From positions 1-44,033 of the forward strand of contig JAYQPQ010000006.1 of NCBI GenBank assembly GCA_038145405.1: 44,033 bases of DNA, in the 5' to 3' direction. Below the pieces are notes generated by a model that saw only the letters and a list, made by a program, of their open reading frames with translations, did not search any database and was not told the origin of the DNA. A program made the translations under genes and the position numbers. This DNA comes from JAYQPQ01 sp038145405. Its GTDB lineage: Bacteria > Pseudomonadota > Gammaproteobacteria > Pseudomonadales > GM7GCV1. This document shows positions 8,332 through 15,936 of the stretch, piece after piece (position 1 is the first letter of the stretch; the number at the start of each line of letters is the position of its first letter).

Positions 8332-8935
8332 GGTGCATCCTGGCTTTCTCGGCCAAGCGCAGCCGTGCCTCGAGGCGATCCAGACGGTACTGAAGTTCGC
8401 GACTTCGTTTGGCCAGCGGCTGAATCTCCTCGGGCCGCGACAGCCCTAGGGACTGATGTGCGAAATTCTGCAACTGGATGGTCAGGCGATGGCCCTGTTC
8501 ATCGCCAAAACGACGCGCCTGCCCGAGCCCTTCGGTGAGCGCCCGTGCCGCTAAATCGCCCACCAGCTGCGACAAAAGCTCCTCCCAATCGATTTCGAGA
8601 TCGGCAAAGGCGCGACTCAATTGCAATAGCGCGGTGGCGTCGCCGAGAATTTCCACCTCGTTGTTCCCTGTCACGCTGTCTTCTACGGCGGCGGCCACCA
8701 ACAGGCGCACCAAAGCCAATGCCGTGCCGCGTAAACGCACTCGAGCCGTCTCACCTGGCTCCACCGGTTCGACCCCGCGCGGGGTGAAATGAAAGCTCAG
8801 AATGAGAGGTGGTAGGGTGCTTTCCACGCAAAAAACCTCTCCCTGCAGGCGCTGCAGTTTGGCCAGCGTCGCGGGATCTGTTGCCAATGCCTTGTTGATG
8901 GCGCGGCTGGCGGAGCTAAACAACATCTGCTTCAC
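8321..8935 (-). CDS. ubiJ: Ubiquinone biosynthesis accessory factor UbiJ
   Basis: UbiJ is the SCP2-fold lipid-binding factor that, with UbiK, supports the soluble ubiquinone biosynthesis complex. The 204-residue protein has an N-terminal SCP2-like region (residues about 20-120, with the typical LRGTALALVRLL and GNNEVEILGDATALLQL) and a C-terminal coiled coil (LAKRSRELQYRLDRLEARLRLAEKARM). A GTG at 8935 overlaps the ubiE stop as GTGA; an ATG at 8926 is a near alternative three codons in. The ubiE-ubiJ-ubiB order is the classic one, and supports the call more than residue identity does. Confidence 0.9.
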   Translation of the reverse strand: MKQMLFSSASRAINKALATDPATLAKLQRLQGEVFCVESTLPPLILSFHFTPRGVEPVEPGETARVRLRGTALALVRLLVAAAVEDSVTGNNEVEILGDATALLQLSRAFADLEIDWEELLSQLVGDLAARALTEGLGQARRFGDEQGHRLTIQLQNFAHQSLGLSRPEEIQPLAKRSRELQYRLDRLEARLRLAEKARMHHAD

Positions 8936-9681
8936 AGGGGGCGATAACCGGAATGCACTGCGACAATGCCACCCGTCAGATTGGTGTAGTCAACCTTTTC
9001 AAAGCCGCTGTCGCGCATCATTTGCGCCAGGGTATCCTGAGCAGGGTGTTTGCGAATGGATTCCGCCAGATAGCGGTAGCTGTCGGCGTCGCCCGTGATG
9101 AGGCGACCCAGACTGGGCAGCAAATTAAAGGAATACAGGTCGTAGGCTCGGCTGAGACCATCGTTGAGCGGTCGCGAGAACTCGAGGATCATCAGACGTG
9201 CACCGGGTTTAAGAACGCGCAGCATGGAAGCCAGCGCTCGCTCCTTGCGCGTGACGTTGCGCAAACCAAAGCCGATGCTGATGAAGTCAAAGCTGGCGTC
9301 GGCAAAGGGCAGCTGCTCGGCATCGGCTTGAGCCACCAGCACGTTGTCCAGCCCCCGGTCGATTACGCGGTCGCGGCCGATGTCCAACATGGCGCCATTG
9401 ATATCCGAAAGGACCACCTTGCCAGTCGGTCCCACCTTGCGTGCCAGCCCAATGCTCAGATCGCCGGTGCCGCCGGCAATATCCAGGACCTGATGGCCTG
9501 GCCGCACCCCGGACTTTTCCAGCACCAGCATTTTCCACAGGCGGTGAATGCCCAGGGACATCAGATCGTTCATCAGGTCATAGCGCGAGGCGACCGAGTC
9601 AAACACCTGCGCTACCCGCCGCGCCTTCTCGGTCGTGGGGACTTGTTCGTAGCCAAAGTCGGTCTGATTGCTGTCGGTCAT
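8932..9681 (-). CDS. ubiE: Bifunctional demethylmenaquinone/2-polyprenyl-1,4-benzoquinol methyltransferase
   Basis: UbiE is the SAM-dependent C-methyltransferase of ubiquinone (and menaquinone) synthesis. The 249-residue protein contains the family start (TDFGYEQVPTTEKARRVAQVFDSVA), the SAM-binding motif DIAGGTGDLSIGLARKVG, the region DASFDFISIGFGLRNVTRKE and the C-terminal GGIVAVHSGYRP. It is the first gene of the minus-strand operon ubiE-ubiJ-ubiB-hisI-hisE-tatABC. The 201 bases upstream, shared with the divergent PAP2 gene, contain a TAGAAT (on the minus strand, about 9723-9728) that could be a -10, without a good -35. Confidence 0.97.
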   Translation of the reverse strand: MTDSNQTDFGYEQVPTTEKARRVAQVFDSVASRYDLMNDLMSLGIHRLWKMLVLEKSGVRPGHQVLDIAGGTGDLSIGLARKVGPTGKVVLSDINGAMLDIGRDRVIDRGLDNVLVAQADAEQLPFADASFDFISIGFGLRNVTRKERALASMLRVLKPGARLMILEFSRPLNDGLSRAYDLYSFNLLPSLGRLITGDADSYRYLAESIRKHPAQDTLAQMMRDSGFEKVDYTNLTGGIVAVHSGYRPL

Positions 9682-9882
9682 CGCTGGTCGCTTGCGCTTG
9701 GGTAATGCCTTGCTGGGTTGGTCATTCTACGGAGGTTGGGCAGCCGGCGAAACCGCCCTGAACGGCTCGAGCCAAGGCGATGTGCGTCATTTGCCTGGCG
9801 CTGCACTTTCACCAAAGTGTCAAATGGGTGCCATACTATCCCTCCTGTCCTGAGGGGACTGCGGATATCACGAATTGGGTTC

Positions 9883-10443
9883 ATGGATTGGGTCGGGAAA
9901 ATGACGGCATTCGCCAACCAGACAATGAAGATGCTCGCCGGTTTTGACGCGCGGCTCTACCTCGTTGTTGGGCGGCTCGAGGAGCGCCTGAGGCTTTACA
10001 AGGCCGCCCGTTCGATTTCCTTCACCGGGGACGGTTACGCCTATCTGCTGATGGCCGTGGCGCTGCTGGTCATCGTGCCCGAGAGCGGACTGGCGCTGAC
10101 GCTTTCCGGAATCCTGGCCTTTGCCATTGAGTTGCCGACCTACGTGGTACTGAAAAAGAGCTTCAGGCGCCAGCGTCCATTCAAGGTGGTGAGCGCCCTG
10201 GCCCCCATTCACAAGCCTTCGGATGAATTCAGCTTTCCCTCGGGTCACGCGGCAGCCGGCTTTGTCATGGCCTATCTGGTCAGCTATTTCTTCCCTGTCG
10301 CCTTCTGGCCCATGTATATCTGGGCTTCCCTAGTCGGGCTCTCCCGCGTGATGCTGCGCGTGCATTTTGTGTCGGATGTGCTCGCCGGCATGCTTCTGGG
10401 AACAGGTATTGCCATCCTCTCACTCAGGATTCTCGGCTACTAA
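9883..10443 (+). CDS. PAP2-family phosphatase (membrane)
   Basis: This is an integral-membrane phosphatase of the type 2 phosphatidic acid phosphatase family, whose members dephosphorylate lipid phosphates such as undecaprenyl pyrophosphate or phosphatidylglycerophosphate; the substrate here is unknown. The three family motifs are visible: KKSFRRQRPF (KxxxxxxRP), PSGHAAAGF (PSGH) and SRVMLRVHFVSDVLAG (SRxxxxxHxxxD). About five or six hydrophobic helices are predicted. The start is uncertain: ATGs at 9883, 9901 and 9925 are all possible and none has a strong ribosome-binding site; 9883 is given. The frame is open further upstream without a plausible start. A TACTAT at about 9834 could be a -10. 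Confidence 0.85.
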   Translation: MDWVGKMTAFANQTMKMLAGFDARLYLVVGRLEERLRLYKAARSISFTGDGYAYLLMAVALLVIVPESGLALTLSGILAFAIELPTYVVLKKSFRRQRPFKVVSALAPIHKPSDEFSFPSGHAAAGFVMAYLVSYFFPVAFWPMYIWASLVGLSRVMLRVHFVSDVLAGMLLGTGIAILSLRILGY

Positions 10444-10452
10444 CCCCCGCGC

Positions 10453-10848
10453 TCACAGCTTTTTGGGATCAATCAGGCGCACCACCTGCACATCGGCCTG
10501 GCGCGTTTTGCGTGCCGCCGTGAGTTTCTGCAGATAGTTGCGCCAGCGCTGTTCCTTTTCCCTGGCCAGCTGCCAGAGATAGCCCCAGGTGTAGATACCG
10601 CTGTCGTGACCGTCGTCAAAAATGAACTGCAGGGCGTAGTGACCGACTCTGTCGATGGCCTTGATTCGCACCTTCTCCTTGCCGCTTGGTAATTCACCAC
10701 CCTGACCGCCGTGGCCACGAACTTCGGCGCTAGGCGACTCCACCCGCAGGTACTCGGCACTGAGTTCGCAGCGCGCACCGTCCGGGTAGTCGAGAATCAG
10801 TAGTGACCCGCGGTCGCGCAACTGGATGCGACTGGGGGCGTGGCTCAC
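10453..10848 (-). CDS. DUF971 (GBBH-like N-terminal domain) protein
   Basis: This 131-residue protein consists of a single DUF971 domain, the same fold as the N-terminal zinc-binding domain of gamma-butyrobetaine hydroxylase; related stand-alone proteins are linked to Fe-S cluster proteins such as ApbC/Mrp. Typical segments are LRDRGSLLILDYPDGARCELSAEYLRVESPSAEV, the GHDSGIYTWGYLWQLA core and a basic helical C-terminus. The GTG start overlaps the hslU stop (GTGA), so it is coupled to hslVU, as in Pseudomonas. The biochemical role is unknown. Confidence 0.88.
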   Translation of the reverse strand: MSHAPSRIQLRDRGSLLILDYPDGARCELSAEYLRVESPSAEVRGHGGQGGELPSGKEKVRIKAIDRVGHYALQFIFDDGHDSGIYTWGYLWQLAREKEQRWRNYLQKLTAARKTRQADVQVVRLIDPKKL

Positions 10849-12164
10849 AGAATGAATCTCGATAAATCTTCGTCGGCGGCCAGCGCAGCGAGATGAGCAT
10901 CCACGTACTGGGTGTCGATGACCAGCTGGGTGCTCTCAGTATCGCCGGAGCGGAAAGAAATTTCCTCCAGCAGGCGTTCCATCAGCGTGTGCAGGCGGCG
11001 CGCACCAATATTTTCGGTTTGTTCGTTCACCTGCCAGGCTATCTCGGCGAGGCTGGCGATGCCGTCTTCGGTGAACTCGAGTTCTACACCCTCGGTTCTG
11101 AGCAGCGCGGTGTATTGGGTAATCAACGAATGATCCGGCTCGGTGAGGATGCGGCGAAAGTCCTCCGCCGTCAGGGCATCCAGCTCGACCCTGATGGGCA
11201 GGCGACCCTGCAGTTCCGGGATCAGGTCGGAGGGCTTGCTCAGATGGAATGCGCCGGAGGCAATAAACAAGATGTGATCGGTTTTGACGACGCCGTACTT
11301 GGTGGTAACCGTGGAGCCCTCGATCAGCGGCAACAGGTCGCGCTGCACACCCTCGCGGGAAACGTCGGCTCCGCTCACTTCGGCGCGGCGAGCAACCTTG
11401 TCAATTTCGTCGATAAAAACGATACCGTTTTGCTCCACCGAACGCAGTGCGCTACTTTTCAGTTCCTCCGGATCGACCAGGCGGGCGGCTTCTTCATCCT
11501 CCAACAGGCGCACGGCTTCCTTAATGCTGAGCTTGCGACGCTGCTTTTTCTGCCGACCCAGGTTGGCAAACATTTCCTGCAACTGGCTGGCCATCTCTTC
11601 CATGCCGGGTGGGGTCATGATCTCCATCTGCGTTCCGGCAGCGCTGAGTTCCAGCTCAATCTCCTTGTCGTTCAGCTGTCCTTCGCGCAACTTTTTGCGA
11701 AACACCTGGCGGGTCGAACTGTCGGTGCTTTCGCCATCACGCGCCTTGGGCAGCAGGATGTCGAGAATGCGCTCTTCGGCGACTTCCTGAGCGCGAAAGC
11801 GCACGCGATTCATCTCCTGTTCGCGTCGCATCTTGATGCTGGACTCGACCAGATCGCGAATAATCGATTCGACGTCCTTGCCGACATAGCCCACCTCGGT
11901 AAATTTGGTGGCTTCCACCTTGATAAAGGGAGCGTTGGCGAGCTTGGCCAGCCGTCGGGCGATTTCGGTTTTGCCAACGCCGGTGGGTCCGATCATCAGA
12001 ATATTCTTGGGTGTGATTTCGCTGCGCAGCGGCTCGTCGATCTGCAAGCGGCGCCAGCGATTGCGCAGCGCGATGGCGACGGCACGCTTGGCCTTGTCCT
12101 GGCCGACAATATGACGATTGAGTTCGTGAACGATCTCCCTGGGGGTCATTTGGGATTCCGGCAT
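10845..12164 (-). CDS. hslU: HslUV protease ATPase subunit HslU
   Basis: HslU is the hexameric AAA+ unfoldase that feeds the HslV peptidase, a heat-shock protease. The 439-residue protein shows Walker A GPTGVGKTE, the pore-loop block VEATKFTEVGYVGKDVESIIRDL, Walker B GIVFIDEIDKVA, and the sensor region LQGRLPIRVELDAL. The central intermediate (I) domain lies around residues 110-240. The C-terminus ends in the conserved DEDLSRFIL, which inserts into HslV pockets. The start codon shares one base with the hslV stop (TAATG). Confidence 0.98.
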   Translation of the reverse strand: MPESQMTPREIVHELNRHIVGQDKAKRAVAIALRNRWRRLQIDEPLRSEITPKNILMIGPTGVGKTEIARRLAKLANAPFIKVEATKFTEVGYVGKDVESIIRDLVESSIKMRREQEMNRVRFRAQEVAEERILDILLPKARDGESTDSSTRQVFRKKLREGQLNDKEIELELSAAGTQMEIMTPPGMEEMASQLQEMFANLGRQKKQRRKLSIKEAVRLLEDEEAARLVDPEELKSSALRSVEQNGIVFIDEIDKVARRAEVSGADVSREGVQRDLLPLIEGSTVTTKYGVVKTDHILFIASGAFHLSKPSDLIPELQGRLPIRVELDALTAEDFRRILTEPDHSLITQYTALLRTEGVELEFTEDGIASLAEIAWQVNEQTENIGARRLHTLMERLLEEISFRSGDTESTQLVIDTQYVDAHLAALAADEDLSRFIL

Positions 12165-12697
12165 TAGAGCGTCTCGATGGTCAGGTTGTGGTTGGTGTAG
12201 ATACAGATATCGGCGGCGATGTTGAGCGCTTTTTCGACGATTTCGCGGGCACTCAGATCGGTATTCTCTAGTAAGGCGCGCGCGGCGGACTGCGCAAAGG
12301 CACCGCCCGAACCGATGGCGATAAGGTCGTATTCCGGCTGGATGACATCGCCGTTGCCGGTAATGATCAACGAGGTATCGGCGTCGGCTACGGCGAGCAG
12401 TGCTTCCAGACGGCGCAGGCTGCGATCGGTGCGCCAGTCTTTGGCCAGTTCCACGGCGGCTCTGGAGAGCTGCCCCTGGTAGGACTCCAGCTTGGCTTCG
12501 AAGCGCTCAAAGAGGGTAAAGGCATCGGCGGTTCCGCCGGCGAATCCGGCGATCACCCGGTCCCGGTAGAGACGTCGAACTTTACGTGCATTGCCCTTCA
12601 TCACGGTATTGCCAAGGCTGACCTGGCCATCGCCGCCAATGACAACCTGGCCATTGCGCCGCACAGACAGAATGGTTGTGCCTCGATATTGCTCCAC
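12164..12697 (-). CDS. hslV: HslUV protease peptidase subunit HslV
   Basis: HslV is the threonine peptidase of the HslUV protease. The 177-residue product contains the conserved core TTILSVRRNGQVVIGGDGQVSLGNTVMKGN and GFAGGTADAFTLFERFEAKLE. Here the first nucleophile Thr is at position 7 after MEQYRG, whereas most gammaproteobacterial HslV begin M-T-T; such short propeptides are known in betaproteobacteria and others. The only start candidate is a GTG at 12697 with a strong ribosome-binding site (AGGAGA), which supports the longer N-terminus. Cleavage at the Gly-Thr bond would give the usual Thr1. Confidence 0.95.
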   Translation of the reverse strand: MEQYRGTTILSVRRNGQVVIGGDGQVSLGNTVMKGNARKVRRLYRDRVIAGFAGGTADAFTLFERFEAKLESYQGQLSRAAVELAKDWRTDRSLRRLEALLAVADADTSLIITGNGDVIQPEYDLIAIGSGGAFAQSAARALLENTDLSAREIVEKALNIAADICIYTNHNLTIETL

Positions 12698-12816
12698 GGA
12701 ATTTCTCCTGCCTGGGGAGATTCCAAGATGAGGGTAGCCTGAGGTGAATTCAAGCAGCCGCCCAGAACCGTCGCGTGCAAAAAATTATCCGCGGCTTTGG
12801 CGGCTCCGACGGAGGG

Positions 12817-13338
12817 TCACTCGGTCATCAGCAGCGGTTGGTAATTCTGCTCAATCAAGCGCTGGCGGGCGGAGGCCATCTGCGTGCGCGAATCAAATGG
12901 ACCCACCATGATGCGGTACCACACACTGCCCTGGCTGGAGACCTGGGACAGCGAGGCATTCAGATTGAGCAGCAGCAAGGAGGCGCGCGCCTGCTCGGCA
13001 TCCTGCTGGTTCCGGAAGGAGGCAGCCTGCAGCCAGTAGATGGTGGATTCGTTTTGCTGGGCGCTGGCGATGGCGCTTTCCGGCACGCTCACTTCCAGTT
13101 CGTTGAGCAGAGTATAAAACTCAAAGGTGGGCAGGGGCTCGTCGCTGGCTTCAGCCGAAGTGGATTCGCTGCCGGTGATGGTGAACGCGGGTAAGGCGGG
13201 TTTGCGTTCGAGCAGCGCGATCAGTGCCAGCGTCAGTACCGAGCCGACTACCAGACCGGCGGCAAATGCGCCGCCGGACAGGCGGCTGGAACTGGACTGG
13301 GTGCGCGAAGCACCGCGGTTTCTCTGATGCGTACTCAA
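12817..13338 (-). CDS. SPOR-domain cell-envelope protein (FtsN-like)
   Basis: This is a bitopic membrane protein with a peptidoglycan-binding SPOR domain, of the FtsN-like type found next to hslV and argS/priA in Pseudomonas. A basic cytoplasmic N-terminus (STHQRNRGASRTQ) is followed by one membrane helix (AAGLVVGSVLTLALIALL), a linker, and the C-terminal SPOR domain (YWLQAASFRNQQDAEQARASLLLLN ... WYRIMVGPFDSRTQMASARQRL). There is no in-frame ATG; TTG at 13338 gives 173 residues and is preferred, with TTG at 13377 as an alternative. Its role is probably in division or septal peptidoglycan. argS, usually between this gene and priA, is absent here. Confidence 0.82.
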   Translation of the reverse strand: MSTHQRNRGASRTQSSSSRLSGGAFAAGLVVGSVLTLALIALLERKPALPAFTITGSESTSAEASDEPLPTFEFYTLLNELEVSVPESAIASAQQNESTIYWLQAASFRNQQDAEQARASLLLLNLNASLSQVSSQGSVWYRIMVGPFDSRTQMASARQRLIEQNYQPLLMTE

Positions 13339-13407
13339 TGTCTTGGGTCGGGCGAAACAGTCGCACCATAGTAGCAAAGTTAGGCTAGCGAGGGCGGCTT
13401 ACTCGAG

Positions 13408-15585
13408 CTAGTCCATGCCCAGCGGGTCGACATCTACCGACCAGCGCAGACGGCGCTTCGCACCGAACTGCTCGAGGAGCTGCAAGGCTTTGTCGGTTAC
13501 CTCGTGCAGCCGGGAACGCAGCGACGATTGGATCAGCAACTGGTAGCGATAGCGATCGCCGCGGCGCTCCAGGAGGCAGGGCATGGGTCCGAGCAGGCTG
13601 ACTTCGGGAGAGCGGCTAGCCTGCAAGGCGTCGACCACCTGCTGCAAAACCTGCTCGCAGGTACGAAAATCCTGGTGCTCGACCCGCAACAGAGCCCAAT
13701 AACTGAAGGGCGGCAAATGGCCGGTGCGCCGCTGGCGCAGCAATTCACGCGCCGTGGCCTGATAGCCTGCGCTGGTCAACTGCAACAGAACCGGGTGCTC
13801 GGGCAAGCCAGTTTCCAGAATGGCGCGTCCCGCCAGTTTGCCTCGGCCGGCGCGGCCGGCGACCTGAATGCAGAGTTGTGCCGTCTGCTCCATGGCCCAT
13901 GGATCGGCACTCAACAAGCCCTGATCAATGCCTAACACCACCACCAGAGTGACCCCAGGGAAGTGGTGACCCTTGGCCAGCATTTGCGTGCCCACCAATA
14001 TGCCGGCCTGGCCCTGGGCTGCTTGCTCCATCAATTGCTGGCGTTTACCGCGCTGGCGCGTGCTATCGCGATCAACGCGCAGTGCCGGCCAGGCGGCGAA
14101 GCGCTGCTGCAGGAAATTTTCTAGCCGCTCAGTGCCGGCGCCGAGCATTTGCAGGCGCTGACTGTGGCACTGGTCACAGCGGTTGGGAATCGGGCGCGCA
14201 AACTGGCATTGATGGCAAAGCAACTGGTGGTGCTGCAGGTGCGCCGTCAGGCGGCAGGAGCAATTGGGGCAGTTTGCTACCCAGCGACAGGCCTGACATT
14301 CGTAGGCGGGTGCAAAGCCCCGACGATTAATGAATACCATGACCTGGTTACCGCCCTGCAAGGCCATTTCGATGGCTTCCAGGCTGGCCTGGCTGAGCAG
14401 ACTTTTGCTTTGGGGTGACAGGGGTTCGATCTGCCAAATTGGCATGGCTCCCTGTCCGTGGCGCTGCGTCAGCTGCAAGGGGATATAGCGACCGCGCTCC
14501 AGATGGAACAGGGACTCCAGGCTGGGGGTGGCAGAACCCAGCACCAGAGGTGCCTGGCACTGGCGCGCTCGCAGTGCCGCGATATGACGGGCATGGTAGC
14601 GCCATCCCTCCTGCTGCTTGTAGGAGACGTCCTGTTCCTCGTCCAGAACGATCAGGCCGAGCCGGGGAGCGGGCAGAAATATGGCAGAGCGCGTGCCGAT
14701 AACCAGATCGATGTTGCCATCGCCAAAAGCCTGCCAGATATCCCGGCGATCGGCGTCGGAAGCTTCGGAATGGTAGGTGGCAATGCGTGCCGGCAGGGAC
14801 TGTCTGATACGCTTTTCCATCTGTGGTGTGAGACCGATCTCCGGCACCAGAAGAAGCACCTGGCGACCGGCGGCGATGGCCGCTTTGGCAACAGCCATGT
14901 AGACCTCGGTTTTGCCGCTGCCGGTTGGGCCCTGCAGCAGATAGACCTGTTCCCGGCCCAGCGCCACGGCGTCCACGGCTTCATGCTGCTCGCGGGTGAG
15001 CTGTGGCAGGTGCGTGCTCGGCAGCTGTTTTTGGGGGGCAAATCCGGGGGCAGCGGTGGCCTCGCTGACCAGCCCCTGCTTGACCAGCTCGCGGCGCAAT
15101 GTGGGGCTAAAACCGGCGGCGCTGATCTGGCTATCGCTGACCGCTTCTCGGGCTTGCATCCAGAGCAGCAGTTCGCGCCGCCGCCGCGCCCTGCTGAGCA
15201 GGTCGGGGCTGAAGCCGGTGCTGGCCACCCAGAATTTTTCGCCTCCGGGTTGGCGCTGCAGCAGGCTGAGCGGAACCATGTTGCTGACAATGTCCCAGGG
15301 GGCGACATGGTAATAGCGTATGGACCACTGGATCAGTTCCAGGGTCGCAGTGTCGAGCGGCCGCAGTTGCTCCGCTTTGGCGAAGATCTCCTTTAGCTCA
15401 AATGCCGGATTGGTGTCTCCAGCCGGGTCTACCTGAGCCAGCACCAATCCGGTAACGCGGCGTCGGCCAAAAGGCACTTCTACCCAGCATCCTGGCTCGA
15501 CGCCGAGATCGGCTGAAGCCTTATAGGAGAAGAGGTTGCGGAGGGGGCAGGGGACTGCCACCTCAAGCCGGATTTCACTTGCCAT
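13408..15585 (-). CDS. priA: Primosomal replication restart helicase PriA
   Basis: PriA recognises stalled replication forks and reloads the replicative helicase. The 725-residue protein has an N-terminal 3'BD domain (MASEIRLEVAVPCPLRNLFSYKA), Walker A LLQGPTGSGKTEVYM, the DEEQ box IVLDEEQDVSYKQQEGWRYHARH, motif VLGSATPS and the zinc-binding cysteine cluster ECQACRWVANCPNCSC / LCHQCQFARPIPNRCDQCHSQ. The helicase C-terminal motif VAGRAGRGKLAG is present. The frame is open upstream to 15702, but the ATG at 15585 matches the family N-terminus. rpmE is divergent, and its likely promoter overlaps this start. Confidence 0.97.
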   Translation of the reverse strand: MASEIRLEVAVPCPLRNLFSYKASADLGVEPGCWVEVPFGRRRVTGLVLAQVDPAGDTNPAFELKEIFAKAEQLRPLDTATLELIQWSIRYYHVAPWDIVSNMVPLSLLQRQPGGEKFWVASTGFSPDLLSRARRRRELLLWMQAREAVSDSQISAAGFSPTLRRELVKQGLVSEATAAPGFAPQKQLPSTHLPQLTREQHEAVDAVALGREQVYLLQGPTGSGKTEVYMAVAKAAIAAGRQVLLLVPEIGLTPQMEKRIRQSLPARIATYHSEASDADRRDIWQAFGDGNIDLVIGTRSAIFLPAPRLGLIVLDEEQDVSYKQQEGWRYHARHIAALRARQCQAPLVLGSATPSLESLFHLERGRYIPLQLTQRHGQGAMPIWQIEPLSPQSKSLLSQASLEAIEMALQGGNQVMVFINRRGFAPAYECQACRWVANCPNCSCRLTAHLQHHQLLCHQCQFARPIPNRCDQCHSQRLQMLGAGTERLENFLQQRFAAWPALRVDRDSTRQRGKRQQLMEQAAQGQAGILVGTQMLAKGHHFPGVTLVVVLGIDQGLLSADPWAMEQTAQLCIQVAGRAGRGKLAGRAILETGLPEHPVLLQLTSAGYQATARELLRQRRTGHLPPFSYWALLRVEHQDFRTCEQVLQQVVDALQASRSPEVSLLGPMPCLLERRGDRYRYQLLIQSSLRSRLHEVTDKALQLLEQFGAKRRLRWSVDVDPLGMD

Positions 15586-15606
15586 CACGGTTTTTTCTGC
15601 TAGTAT
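15579..15606 (+). promoter_or_regulatory. Candidate sigma70 promoter for rpmE
   Basis: TTGCCA (15579-15584) and TAGTAT (15601-15606) are separated by 16 bases, a good match to a sigma70 promoter. They point towards rpmE, giving a leader of about 70 bases. The -35 lies over the priA start codon, so the divergent genes may interfere with each other. Confidence 0.5.
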
Positions 15607-15684
15607 TCGCGCTCTTTCGCGCCCAGGAGCCGTACCGTATCGAGACGGAAGGCGGCCCGACAACATAATGGCGAGGCAATTAGC

Positions 15685-15900
15685 ATGCAAGCAGATATCC
15701 ATCCCAAGTACCAGGCTATGACTGCAACCTGTGGTTGTGGCAACGTCATCAAGACGCGTTCAACACGCGGTGGCGAAATTCACCTGGACGTGTGCTCCCA
15801 GTGTCATCCCTTCTACACTGGCAAGCAGAAGATTGTTGATTCAGGCGGTCGTATCGATCGTTTCAACAAGCGTTTTGGCGCCAAGCTCAGCACCAAATAA
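15685..15900 (+). CDS. rpmE: 50S ribosomal protein L31 (zinc-binding type)
   Basis: L31 bridges the large and small ribosomal subunits. The 71-residue protein starts MQADIHPKYQAMTATCGCGN and has the four cysteines of the zinc-binding (C+) form: C16, C18, C37 and C40. The zinc form usually pairs with a zinc-free paralogue (YkgM) in the genome, not seen here. It has its own likely promoter and a plausible ribosome-binding site (GGCGAGG about 9 bases before ATG). No clear terminator follows; the convergent mrcA ends 36 bases downstream. Confidence 0.97.
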   Translation: MQADIHPKYQAMTATCGCGNVIKTRSTRGGEIHLDVCSQCHPFYTGKQKIVDSGGRIDRFNKRFGAKLSTK

Positions 15901-15936
15901 ATTGCAGCGCCTGGCAGTCCGTTCGGGCGCTATCTT

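Noticed and set aside
10893..12167. A 424-codon open frame on the plus strand, antisense to hslU
   Set aside because: It mirrors the third-position GC bias of hslU, has no family resemblance and no ribosome-binding site.
13151..13369. An ATG-started frame (MVRLFRPTQDIEY) overlapping the start of the SPOR gene
   Set aside because: It runs into a different frame of the SPOR gene and has no domain; the SPOR frame continues correctly from a TTG.
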